DNA of 57,603 nt. Origin: Aquisediminimonas sp031376385. GTDB lineage: Bacteria > Pseudomonadota > Alphaproteobacteria > Sphingomonadales > Sphingomonadaceae. A program made the translations under genes and the position numbers. The notes under the pieces were generated by a model. That model ran no database searches, had not been told where the DNA came from, and saw only the letters and a program-made list of their open reading frames with translations. Of the stretch, positions 1-8,005 are shown one piece after another. The stretch spans positions 1-57,603 of the forward strand of contig JANMDQ010000004.1 in NCBI GenBank assembly GCA_031376385.1, read 5' to 3'. Position 1 is the first letter of the stretch; the number at the start of each line of letters is the position of its first letter.

Positions 1-1472
1 AACACAACCGAGTCCCGCTCCTCGCCCAGAATGTCTCCGGAAAGACCCTGATCGAGCTTCAAATAGTCAGCTGGCAATGACTTGAGCCAAGCAAGACTGG
101 AATAGCCCGTTCCGAAATCATCAATAGCGACGCGGCAGCCAAAGGCGCGGAATTCCGCCAGAACTCTGGCAGCTGCTTCTAAGCTTTGCATTAAGGCGCT
201 TTCAGTGACTTCAATAGTCAGCCGCTCCTTTGGAAAACCGCTTTCGGTAATCATAGCCTTAAAACCGCGAAAGAAATGGGGTCGAGCCAAATCAGCGGCG
301 GTTACGTTAATCGCAACACGAAGATGCAACAAAGTGTCAGGCCACGCAGCAGCCATAGTGAGCGCGAGCTTTTGGATATGCGCACTCAATTCCAGCGAAT
401 AATCTGACTGTGCTGCGACAGCAAATAAAGTTGCCGCGCCAATTTCTCCGCGCACTGGGTGCCTCCAGCGGGCGAGAGCCTCTACGCCTTCGATGAATCC
501 ATCAGTTACCGCAACTTGAGGCTGAAATAGAACGTCGATCTCACCGTTTGCAAGCGCTGCGCGAAGGTCAGAATGCAGTGATCGGGACAGTTCGTCTGTT
601 TCGCCGTGAATACCCGTGGCAAGCCGAATTGGGCCAGAGTCGCTGTCACGGATCTCGCCGAGTAGGCGGCTAGCACGGCGAATGAGAGTTGCAGCAGAGT
701 TCCCACCTACTGTTTGATCGACGACCACGATGCGCGTCCCCACAGACACGGGCCCTTCAGCGCTTGGTAAGGGTCGCGCAAGGCTGTCGACCAAAGCTTC
801 GGCCAGCAAGTAAAGCCGGTCATTGGAAACAATGCCGGATATCCCAATCGCGAATTCAGCCCCCGCCATCCGCGCGATGATACGTTCCGGGCCAGTCAGT
901 TCAGCCACAATCGGCTCAATCCGTCGCGCTGTGGCTTTCAGCAGAGCATCTCCTGCCTCCCGCCCAAGGGCCGCGTTGATCGCATCAAAGCGGGTCATAT
1001 TGATCAGGAGGAGAGTCAGAGGCCCTCGATCTGTTCTAGTCGTGAGCCATTCCCGCAGATCATTAGCTTGAAGCAAGCCGGTCAAAGAATCGCGTGTTAA
1101 GGAACGCCTATCGGGCGTCAGTCGGCCTGCAGCTGAAGTCAGGATGGCCTGCAGCTCTGCATCGTCAAACGGTAAGCGAAGGAAGTGACGAACACCCTGT
1201 TCGGCCATTGCAGGCAAAGCCGCTGACTGGTCGGCAGTGTAAATGACAACCAACGGTATTCGGGCGGCAAAGGCAGAATCAATGCCAATCCGCGCAGCTC
1301 CGTCTCCATCGCCTAAATCCACCAATACGATCTGGGCTATTCCCTTGCCACTGGGCACCCAGCCGATTCTTTTAAGCTGCACAGTCAGCGCGTTGCCGTG
1401 CCGTTCAGACAGAATCAGCACAGTCCCCGCCGCAGCGGCAGGTCGGCTAGTGGGGGCAACTGCAGTCATCAT
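1..1472 (-). CDS. GGDEF-EAL c-di-GMP protein with receiver-like N-terminus (3' end cut by window)
   Basis: This gene reads leftward and runs off the left edge. About 120 N-terminal residues look like a response-regulator receiver fold (TVLILSE, IVLVDLGDGDG, VVIYTADQ, then an FLRLPFDD segment). A GGDEF domain follows, but its signature is AGAEF near residue 202, so cyclase activity is doubtful. The EAL domain looks intact: EGVEALARWRHP near residue 330, a NVTAADL strand, EVTESAL, and DDFGTGYSS near residue 452 followed by YLKLD. The likely net role is a c-di-GMP phosphodiesterase with a regulatory GGDEF domain. The ATG at 1472 is chosen because a GGGAGG ribosome-binding site lies 11 bases upstream; a second ATG follows directly. 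It is divergent from moaA. No membrane segment is visible, so it is probably cytoplasmic. Confidence 0.85.
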   Translation of the reverse strand, partial: MMTAVAPTSRPAAAAGTVLILSERHGNALTVQLKRIGWVPSGKGIAQIVLVDLGDGDGAARIGIDSAFAARIPLVVIYTADQSAALPAMAEQGVRHFLRLPFDDAELQAILTSAAGRLTPDRRSLTRDSLTGLLQANDLREWLTTRTDRGPLTLLLINMTRFDAINAALGREAGDALLKATARRIEPIVAELTGPERIIARMAGAEFAIGISGIVSNDRLYLLAEALVDSLARPLPSAEGPVSVGTRIVVVDQTVGGNSAATLIRRASRLLGEIRDSDSGPIRLATGIHGETDELSRSLHSDLRAALANGEIDVLFQPQVAVTDGFIEGVEALARWRHPVRGEIGAATLFAVAAQSDYSLELSAHIQKLALTMAAAWPDTLLHLRVAINVTAADLARPHFFRGFKAMITESGFPKERLTIEVTESALMQSLEAAARVLAEFRAFGCRVAIDDFGTGYSSLAWLKSLPADYLKLDQGLSGDILGEERDSVV

Positions 1473-1576
1473 TTCCGGTTTAGCCTCCCTTTACTGATAA
1501 GGCCTTAATGCTTGCGGGTCGGGTGTAAGCCGCCTAGCAGTTTGCCATGGCCTGCGGCACTGCCTCATCCTCCCCC

Positions 1577-2548
1577 ATGATAGACGGTTTTGGCCGTTCG
1601 ATAAGCTATGTTCGCCTTTCGCTAACGGATCGGTGCGATATGCGCTGCCGTTACTGCATGGCCGAGGATATGACATTCCTGCCGCGCAGTGAGATATTAA
1701 GCTTGGAGGAAATCGCTGAGCTCGCCCGCCATTTTGTGGCGCGCGGGGTAAAACGACTCAGGCTGACCGGCGGTGAACCGCTGGCCCGGCGCGGCGCAGT
1801 GGATGTGGCCAAGGCGATTGGAGCGCTTATTGGTCAGGGTCTTGAGGAACTCACCCTTACCACCAACGCGACAAGCCTAGTCGAACATGCCGACGGCCTT
1901 TGGGATGCTGGCATAAGGCGCATCAATGTGAGCCTTGATACACGCGATCCAGAAAAGTTCGTCTACATCACCCGCAAGGGCAATCTGACGAAGGTTCTGG
2001 ACGGTATAGCAGCCGCCAAAGCGCGTGGCTTTGCGATCAAGATCAATATGGTCGCGCTTAAAGGCCTGAATGACAGCGAGATCCTCTCCATGCTGCGCTG
2101 GTGCGGGGCGGAAGGATTTGACCTTTCGCTCATAGAAACCATGCCATTGGGCGAAATCGACGAAGACCGCACTGACCGTTTTTATCCGCTGACGGCGGCG
2201 CGCGACGTGATTGAGGCTGAACACGCCCTTGTTGCGTCCACTCACCGCACCGGCGGTCCTGCCCGCTATTGGCATGTGCCTGATTTGGGTGTGCGGCTGG
2301 GGCTGATATCGCCGCTCACTCAGAATTTCTGCTCCACCTGCAACCGGGTGCGCGTGTCTGCGTCCGGCAAGCTCTACATGTGCTTGGGTCATGAAGATCA
2401 TATTGATTTGCGGGCCGCCCTGCGCGGGGACGATCCAGCGGCGCTTGATGCCGCTCTGGACCAAGCCATTGGCCTGAAGCCCGAACGTCACTGGTTCGAT
2501 CTGGAAGAGGCAGCGACGCAGCGGCACATGAATGTAACAGGCGGCTGA
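1577..2548 (+). CDS. moaA: GTP 3',8-cyclase MoaA (molybdenum cofactor)
   Basis: Radical-SAM enzyme catalysing the first step of molybdopterin synthesis, GTP to 3',8-cyclo-7,8-dihydro-GTP. The N-terminal cluster motif CDMRCRYC starts at residue 20, the SAM-binding LTGGEP follows, the second cluster motif (CSTC-N-RVR...C) is near residue 252, and the protein ends in the Gly-Gly tail the family needs. The ATG at 1577 is preferred because family members begin a few residues before the D-x-F-G-R segment, giving 323 aa. An upstream in-frame ATG at 1547 would add ten residues; neither start has a clear ribosome-binding site. It is followed one base later by nadK, so the two are probably co-transcribed. 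No other Mo-cofactor gene lies nearby. Confidence 0.95.
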   Translation: MIDGFGRSISYVRLSLTDRCDMRCRYCMAEDMTFLPRSEILSLEEIAELARHFVARGVKRLRLTGGEPLARRGAVDVAKAIGALIGQGLEELTLTTNATSLVEHADGLWDAGIRRINVSLDTRDPEKFVYITRKGNLTKVLDGIAAAKARGFAIKINMVALKGLNDSEILSMLRWCGAEGFDLSLIETMPLGEIDEDRTDRFYPLTAARDVIEAEHALVASTHRTGGPARYWHVPDLGVRLGLISPLTQNFCSTCNRVRVSASGKLYMCLGHEDHIDLRAALRGDDPAALDAALDQAIGLKPERHWFDLEEAATQRHMNVTGG

Positions 2549-2549
2549 C

Positions 2550-3320
2550 ATGACGGCGAAGCGGGCTCTGATGATTTCCCCGACCCCTGCTGCGCGTGAG
2601 GCGGAGGCCATACTTCGCGCGCGCTACGACTGGGTGGATCACCGCGAGGCGGATATGATCGTCGCACTTGGCGGCGATGGCTTCATGCTCCAGACCCTCC
2701 ACGGTATGCTCGGGCGGCGGCGGATTGTGCCCGTGTTTGGCATGAACCTTGGCACGCTCGGCTTCCTTATGAATGATTGGAATGAAGCCGCGCTGGATGA
2801 GCGGATTGCGGCGGCCAAAAGCTTCACAGTGCCGCCGCTCCATATGGAGGCTGTGACGGTCGACGGCGAAGTGGTGCGCAGCCCCGCGATCAACGAAGTG
2901 TCCCTGCTGCGCGAAACGCGGCAGACAGCGAAGCTGGAAATCAGCTTAGATGGCCGGATAGTCATGCCAGAATTGGTGTGCGACGGTGTGCTGGTCGCGA
3001 CGCCAGCGGGTTCGACAGCTTATAATTTATCCGCGCAGGGCCCCATCCTCCCGCTCGCATCCGGGCTGCTGGCCCTGACCCCGATCAGCCCGTTTCGTCC
3101 GCGTCGGTGGCGTGGTGCTATTTTGCCGGACACAGCCACAATATCTATCCGCGTTCTGGACGCCATTAAACGCCCGGTCAGCGCCGTGGCGGATCAGCAG
3201 GAGGTTCGCGATGTTTCGATCATCCGCATTAGCATCGACCGCGATCAGGCACTTACGCTGCTTTTCGACCCCGATCACGCGTTGGATGACCGGATAACGA
3301 TGGAACAATTTGTTGTTTGA
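2550..3320 (+). CDS. nadK: NAD kinase
   Basis: Phosphorylates NAD to NADP in the cytoplasm. The 256-residue length is typical of the short alphaproteobacterial form. The diagnostic GGDG loop is at residues 41-44 (IVALGGDGFML), followed by GMNLGTLGFLMND, the NEVSLLR strand near residue 115 and the VATPAGSTAYNLSAQGP substrate loop. The start codon lies one base after the moaA stop codon, which points to translational coupling. The neighbour downstream is tRNA-Asn, 49 bases away, so any read-through would pass into the tRNA and the strong terminator at about 3476. Confidence 0.95.
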   Translation: MTAKRALMISPTPAAREAEAILRARYDWVDHREADMIVALGGDGFMLQTLHGMLGRRRIVPVFGMNLGTLGFLMNDWNEAALDERIAAAKSFTVPPLHMEAVTVDGEVVRSPAINEVSLLRETRQTAKLEISLDGRIVMPELVCDGVLVATPAGSTAYNLSAQGPILPLASGLLALTPISPFRPRRWRGAILPDTATISIRVLDAIKRPVSAVADQQEVRDVSIIRISIDRDQALTLLFDPDHALDDRITMEQFVV

Positions 3321-3369
3321 TAGGGTTGCACTTTAACCATTTAATGCTAATGCGCGGACTTCGCTGTGA

Positions 3370-3444
3370 TCCCTTGTAGCTCAGCGGTAGAGCATCCGAC
3401 TGTTAATCGGACGGTCGCCTGTTCGAATCAGGCCGGGGGAGCCA
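3370..3444 (+). tRNA. tRNA-Asn (GTT)
   Basis: A 75-nt cloverleaf. The acceptor stem TCCCTTG pairs with CGGGGGA through G-T wobbles, the D-loop contains AGCTCAGCGGT, the anticodon loop reads CTGTTAA with anticodon GTT, and the T-arm contains GTTCGAATC. Discriminator G and CCA are encoded. A rho-independent terminator lies 32 bases downstream. Confidence 0.96.
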
Positions 3445-3475
3445 GCGGAGGGTTTGAGAGATCGGACACACAAAA

Positions 3476-3504
3476 AAAGCCACCTGAAAGGGTGGCTTTT
3501 TTTG
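3476..3504 (+). terminator. Rho-independent terminator, probably bidirectional
   Basis: The hairpin AAAGCCACC-TGAA-AGGGTGGCTTT is followed by a T run and is preceded by an A run, so it can terminate the rightward tRNA-Asn transcript as well as the leftward rpmE transcript. Confidence 0.85.
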
Positions 3505-3531
3505 GTTTTGGGGGCTGTTTGACTCCCACGT

Positions 3532-3605
3532 GCTCCGGGCTTGACCCGGAGCTGGTTAGGCTTGCTTTAGTGTTTGGGGCATGTAGGCTCCGGGTCAGCC
3601 CGGAG
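3532..3605. repeat. Pair of inverted-copy palindromes (CTCCGGG...CCCGGAG)
   Basis: Two hairpin-forming units lie between the terminator and the 3' end of rpmE. The first, at 3532-3552, is GCTCCGGG-CTTGA-CCCGGAGC. The second, at 3588-3605, is CTCCGGG-TCAG-CCCGGAG, which is nearly the reverse complement of the first. They resemble dispersed intergenic palindromes of the REP type. Whether they recur in this genome cannot be seen from one window. Confidence 0.7.
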
Positions 3606-3615
3606 TACAGCGGCC

Positions 3616-3846
3616 TCAGCCTTTTTTAAGTGTAAGACCACCGAAACGCTTGTTAAAGCGTGCAACCTGACCGCCGGTGTCAAGCATGCGGCCTTGGCCA
3701 CCTGTCCACGCAGGGTGAGATTTAGGATCGACTTCCAACGTCATCACATCGCCTTCCTTGCCCCACGTCGTGCGGGTCTGAAACTCGGTACCGTCAGTCA
3801 TTTTGACGGTGATGAAATGGTAGGCGGGATGGATGTCAGCTTTCAT
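3616..3846 (-). CDS. rpmE: 50S ribosomal protein L31
   Basis: Large-subunit ribosomal protein, 76 aa, beginning MKADIHPAYHFITVKMTDGT, which is the family signature. There are no cysteines, so this is the zinc-free C-minus form of L31. The start at 3846 is chosen from the family N-terminus and from a GGAG eight bases upstream; a longer in-frame extension to 3885 is not expected. It sits at the far end of the leftward fabZ-skp-bamA block, separated from fabZ by a 27-bp inverted repeat, so it probably has its own promoter. Confidence 0.95.
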   Translation of the reverse strand: MKADIHPAYHFITVKMTDGTEFQTRTTWGKEGDVMTLEVDPKSHPAWTGGQGRMLDTGGQVARFNKRFGGLTLKKG

Positions 3847-3962
3847 GGGTCGTGCTCCGTGTGGCGACTGGTTCCGACCAGTCATAGGATATGGAAGGCC
3901 GCGCGTTAGCGGCTGATGAGGGTCATGGCAAGGGGGGTGCGTGCCTTCCCTGCATCAGAATA

Positions 3963-4035
3963 CCGCTCAGGCTGAGCTTGACGAAGCCTTGGTGGGAACT
4001 TCCGAACGAGGCTTCGTCAAGCTCAGCCTGAGCGG
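3963..4035. repeat. Perfect 27-bp inverted repeat between fabZ and rpmE
   Basis: The left arm is 3963-3989 and the right arm 4009-4035. They are exact reverse complements over 27 bases around a 19-base loop; the core reads CTCAGGCTGAGCTTGACGAA. The arms could form a very stable hairpin in RNA directly after the fabZ stop codon at 4043. There is no T run, so it is better viewed as a dispersed palindromic repeat than as an intrinsic terminator. Confidence 0.85.
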
Positions 4036-4042
4036 GCTTTGG

Positions 4043-4507
4043 CTATACCGGCGCATCCGCAATCATCGCCGTAAAATTCGCCTCAGCCGCCAGTTTGTCG
4101 CCGAGCAGCGCCCGCCCGGCAAATTTGCAAACGCTGGCGCGCTTTTGCACAAATTCCACTTCCAGCGTCAGCAGGCAGCCTGGCTCTACTGGGGTGCGGA
4201 ACTTCGCGCCGTCTATGGCCATGAAATAGACGAGCTTGCCAGTGCCTGCCAAGCCCAGCGACTCAATAGCCAGAACACCTGCTGCTTGCGCCAAAGCCTC
4301 TACGATCAAAACACCTGGCATGATCGGACGTCCGGGGAAATGCCCCTGAAAAAACGGTTCATTGATCGTGACGGCCTTAATCGCACGGATTGAGACATCA
4401 GGCACAATTTCTTCCACCCGGTCCACCAGCAGCATCGGATAGCGGTGCGGCAAAGCAGAAAGGACCGCACGAATGTCGCGCGGTCCTGTATTTTTCGCTT
4501 CAGTCAT
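4043..4507 (-). CDS. fabZ: (3R)-hydroxyacyl-ACP dehydratase FabZ
   Basis: Hot-dog-fold dehydratase of type II fatty-acid synthesis. The active-site helix is clear in FFQGHFPGRPIMPGVLIVEA, with the catalytic His in GHFPGRP and the Glu in VEALAQ. The start at 4507 (MTEAKNTGPRD, 154 aa) lies seven bases after the skp stop codon, implying translational coupling since no good ribosome-binding site is visible. In many Proteobacteria lpxD sits between skp and fabZ and lpxA follows fabZ; neither is present here. Confidence 0.95.
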   Translation of the reverse strand: MTEAKNTGPRDIRAVLSALPHRYPMLLVDRVEEIVPDVSIRAIKAVTINEPFFQGHFPGRPIMPGVLIVEALAQAAGVLAIESLGLAGTGKLVYFMAIDGAKFRTPVEPGCLLTLEVEFVQKRASVCKFAGRALLGDKLAAEANFTAMIADAPV

Positions 4508-4514
4508 AGAGGAA

Positions 4515-5183
4515 TTAACGACCCTGTGGCTTCGGCGGTGTCGGCGTTCCGGGGGCCACACCTGCGGCAGGGGCTGCACCGGGTGCAGCAGCACCGCCAC
4601 CGGGTTGCCAATTAGCGGGCGGAGTGATCGTGACGCTGGGGACCGCAGTGTTGAGTTCAGCGATGATGTCAGCAGTGATATCAAGGGCAGGTTGATAAGA
4701 GATCGTCGCCTGTGGTTGAAGCACAATGCCGACCTTTTTCTTGGTCATCGCCGCCTTCAAAGCCGCATCCAGCTTGGCCGCAATCTGTTCCTGCGCATAA
4801 GCTTCGGCGCGACCGATGGGCAAATAAAGCCCCTGCAATTCGCGTTGCGCCGCTTGCTGCTTGCCTTGGATCGAAGTCGCTTGAGTTTGCAGCGCGGCCT
4901 GGTTTGGCGTTGGTGCGCGCTGGGCTGTCTGGAATGCAGTCACCAATGGCTGTATCTCAGCATTCAAGGCAGCTGAGCGCGCTTCAAAAGAACCGATCTG
5001 CGCCTTGTAAGTTATTTTAATCTGGTTAGCGGCGAGCACCCAAGCGTTTGATTTCTCAACCGCTTCATTCAGGTTAGCAACGCCAACGGTCGGCGCGGCT
5101 TGGGCCATGGCGACCGCAGGCAAGGCAGCAATGGCCGCAATTGGGGCAGCGGCCAGCAGAAGTGCTTTCGTAAATGTCTTCAT
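4515..5183 (-). CDS. OmpH/Skp-family periplasmic chaperone
   Basis: Predicted periplasmic chaperone that holds unfolded outer-membrane proteins for the Bam machine. Residues 1-27 form a signal peptide ending in AVAMAQA. The mature part has the family's helical tentacle region rich in Gln, Ala and Lys (residues about 50-150). The last 40 residues are an unusual Pro/Gly/Ala tail (GGAAAPGAAPAAG). At 222 aa it is longer than E. coli Skp (161 aa). Its ATG overlaps the bamA stop codon by one base (TAATG), a common arrangement in this operon. Confidence 0.88.
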   Translation of the reverse strand: MKTFTKALLLAAAPIAAIAALPAVAMAQAAPTVGVANLNEAVEKSNAWVLAANQIKITYKAQIGSFEARSAALNAEIQPLVTAFQTAQRAPTPNQAALQTQATSIQGKQQAAQRELQGLYLPIGRAEAYAQEQIAAKLDAALKAAMTKKKVGIVLQPQATISYQPALDITADIIAELNTAVPSVTITPPANWQPGGGAAAPGAAPAAGVAPGTPTPPKPQGR

Positions 5184-7918
5184 TAGAATTGGGTTCCTAC
5201 GTTGAATGTAAAGAGTTTCGTGTCATCGCCTTCGCGCTTGATAAGTGCCTTGGCTATATCAATCCTGAACGGCCCGAACGGGGACCGCCAGTTTACGCCG
5301 AAACCAACCGACAAACGCGGCTTCCACGTGTCGCCGAGGAAACTTTCCTCAAACGGAGAGATTGAATTGGCTGAGATTGTGTTGCTGTACGTGCCTGTGC
5401 AGGTGCCGCCCACGGTCGTCGAAAAACCTGTCGAACAGAGTGTCGATTGCCCCTGATTGGGATTGGTCGGCAAACCAGCGGTGTCGCGTGCAGGATCATT
5501 GACGAGATAAATCTGGTTACCAGCACTGTCCTTGATGGGCCGTGCCACAGGATCGGGGATACCGTCACCATTCAGATCGAGGAAAGTGTTACCCCTGCCG
5601 ATCAAGAACGGTTTCTTGATCCCGAACACTGACCCGATATCAAGGAACACCGACGGCCTGAGACCCAATTCCCGCGCACCAGAACCCAACGGAATCTCAA
5701 GCTCCAGGCGGCCTTTGTAATAGAATTTCCCACCCAGCGCGTCATCGTTGATGGCATTGCGGGCCGTATTCAGCACTGCAGTGCCGGGGTTGTAAAAGGC
5801 ACGCTGCACGCGCGGACCAATGCCGCGAATGTCAAATCCGCGCATTTCTGGCTCACCGAGGAAGAAGCGATCATTGATCCGCACCTTATCCACGCCCACG
5901 CCCCGGCCTTTGCCGAATGGCATGATGATGCCGCCTTCAAACGCAGTCGAGAATGTGAAATTACCCAATACGCGCCAATATTTGCTGGCGTCCAAGCGCG
6001 TGCGCAGATATTTCACGCTGCCGCCGAGGCCCGCAAGATCCTGACTGAATATCATTTTCTGACCAGCCGTTGGGCGAACCCGGTTGTTCAAGTTGTCAAA
6101 CACAAGGCTGTAGCCAAGCGATGATGTCGTCCGATTGCCGAGCGAGTCGCACAAGTAGCGGCCCGCCAAAAGGGAATCGCACTGATTATTGAAGAAAAAC
6201 TGCTGCTTATCGAGCGAGATTTCATCATAGCTCAGCCCGTATCGCATCGCGAGTGACCAATATTCAGTGATCGCCAGACCCGCGCGGACCTGCATCCCCG
6301 TCGTCACCTGACCGTAAGTTGTGTTCCGCTGGTTCCCGACGAAGTTGAAACTGTTGTAATCTCGCCTGAAAATATCGCCGCCAATCGCGATGTTGCGATC
6401 AAGGAAATAGGGTTCGGTAAATCCAAGCTCGATGGACTTGGAATAGCTGGAAATGCTGGCGCTCGCCCGCAATTCCTGACCCTTGCCCCTGAAATTGCGC
6501 TGCCGCACTGAGAAGTTGAAGATGAAACGTTCCAGCGAGGAGAAGCCTGCCGAAAGCTGCAATTCACCCGTCGACTTTTCTTCGACATTGGCTTCAAGGA
6601 TGATGCGATCTGGTGTCGATCCCGGCTTTTGTTCCACCTCCAGCTTTTCTTGGAAGTAACCTAGGCTCTGAATGCGGTCGGATGACCGTTTGACGGAGAA
6701 TGTGTTGAACGCGTCCCCTTCGGCCAACCGAAATTCGCGACGCACAACCTTGTCCTGCGTCAGCGTGTTGCCGTTGATGTCGATCCGTTCGACATAGACG
6801 CGCGGGGCATCGCCGATGTTGAACGTCAATGTCATGGTGCGCGCTTCCTTATCGCGCTCAAACCTTGGCGACACTTCAGCAAAGGCATAGCCGAACAGGC
6901 CAGCGGATTCGGTCAGGCTTTCAACTGTGTCTTCGACTTGCTTTGCATTATACCAGTCGTCTTTCTTCATCGGCACAAGGGCAGGCGAAGGCTTAAAATC
7001 GCGCAGTTCGGATTCGATGGCAACTTCGCCGAACTTATAGCGTTCGCCCTCCTCCACCACATAAGTCACAATGAAATCGCGCTTATTGGGGGTGAGTTCC
7101 GCAACCGACGACACAACCCGGAAATCGGCATAACCTTGGGTCAGATAGAACTGGCGCAACTTGGCTTGGTCATAAGCCAGCCGGTCAGGATCATAGCTGG
7201 TGCGCGACGCGAAAGGGTTTGTTAAATTGACTTGCTGTGTGGCCATTTCGCCGCGCAGCTTGGCATCCTTGAACTTTTCGTTGCCAAGGATGTTGATGCT
7301 GCGGATTTTGGACTTCGGTCCTTCACTCACTTCAAACACAATATCGACGCGGTTCTGATCAAGCATGACCATTTTCGGTTCGACGTTGGCGGCAAAGCGG
7401 CCTTGCCGACGGTAAAGTTCAATGATCCGCGAAACGTCAGCGCGCGTTTTGGAACGAGTGAAAATCTGGCGCGGGGCAAGCTTGATTTCGGGGCGGATCT
7501 TATCTTCTTTCAGGCGCTTATTGCCCTCCAGAAGGATGCGGTTGATAACCGGGTTTTCCCGCACCTCGACGATGATTTCGCCACCGTTGGACCGGATTTG
7601 TGCGTCAGCGAACAATTCAGTTTCAAACAGATCGCGGATCGCCTGATCCAGCGTTTCGGTCGTATATTTCTGGCCGGGGCGCAATTGAATATAAGAACGG
7701 ACCGTATCTGGCTCCAAACGCTGGGATCCCACAACCGTAATAGTGGCAATGGTGCCAGAACCTGGTGTCGTCGTGGGCGCCGGAGACGGTGCAGCAGCCA
7801 TCGGAACGGCCTTTTGTGCCATGGCCGGAGAGAGAATCAGAGGAGCCGCTGTTCCCAACAGGACAGCGATCAAAGCCTTGCGGCCCACCTGATCAGAAGT
7901 GATTGCAGTCACGTTCAA
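5183..7918 (-). CDS. bamA: Outer membrane protein assembly factor BamA
   Basis: Central beta-barrel component of the Bam complex. After the signal peptide (ending LSPAMAQ) come five POTRA repeats, starting at IATITVVGSQRLEPDTVRSY, and then a 16-strand barrel of the Omp85 type ending in the aromatic signature FTFNVGTQF. No ATG fits. The TTG at 7918 (LNVTAITSDQ) is chosen because GGAAGGG lies six to seven bases upstream, giving 911 aa; a GTG at 7912 is a close alternative. The longer open frame to 7978 has no support. The segment follows rseP and overlaps skp, as in most Proteobacteria. Confidence 0.94.
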   Translation of the reverse strand: MNVTAITSDQVGRKALIAVLLGTAAPLILSPAMAQKAVPMAAAPSPAPTTTPGSGTIATITVVGSQRLEPDTVRSYIQLRPGQKYTTETLDQAIRDLFETELFADAQIRSNGGEIIVEVRENPVINRILLEGNKRLKEDKIRPEIKLAPRQIFTRSKTRADVSRIIELYRRQGRFAANVEPKMVMLDQNRVDIVFEVSEGPKSKIRSINILGNEKFKDAKLRGEMATQQVNLTNPFASRTSYDPDRLAYDQAKLRQFYLTQGYADFRVVSSVAELTPNKRDFIVTYVVEEGERYKFGEVAIESELRDFKPSPALVPMKKDDWYNAKQVEDTVESLTESAGLFGYAFAEVSPRFERDKEARTMTLTFNIGDAPRVYVERIDINGNTLTQDKVVRREFRLAEGDAFNTFSVKRSSDRIQSLGYFQEKLEVEQKPGSTPDRIILEANVEEKSTGELQLSAGFSSLERFIFNFSVRQRNFRGKGQELRASASISSYSKSIELGFTEPYFLDRNIAIGGDIFRRDYNSFNFVGNQRNTTYGQVTTGMQVRAGLAITEYWSLAMRYGLSYDEISLDKQQFFFNNQCDSLLAGRYLCDSLGNRTTSSLGYSLVFDNLNNRVRPTAGQKMIFSQDLAGLGGSVKYLRTRLDASKYWRVLGNFTFSTAFEGGIIMPFGKGRGVGVDKVRINDRFFLGEPEMRGFDIRGIGPRVQRAFYNPGTAVLNTARNAINDDALGGKFYYKGRLELEIPLGSGARELGLRPSVFLDIGSVFGIKKPFLIGRGNTFLDLNGDGIPDPVARPIKDSAGNQIYLVNDPARDTAGLPTNPNQGQSTLCSTGFSTTVGGTCTGTYSNTISANSISPFEESFLGDTWKPRLSVGFGVNWRSPFGPFRIDIAKALIKREGDDTKLFTFNVGTQF

Positions 7919-8005
7919 AAAACACCCTTCCCAACATTCCAAAAGCAGATCACTTGCTCGCCGCTCGCCCTGCCCCAACGCGCTTAACCAATCAAGCCGC
8001 CAAGT

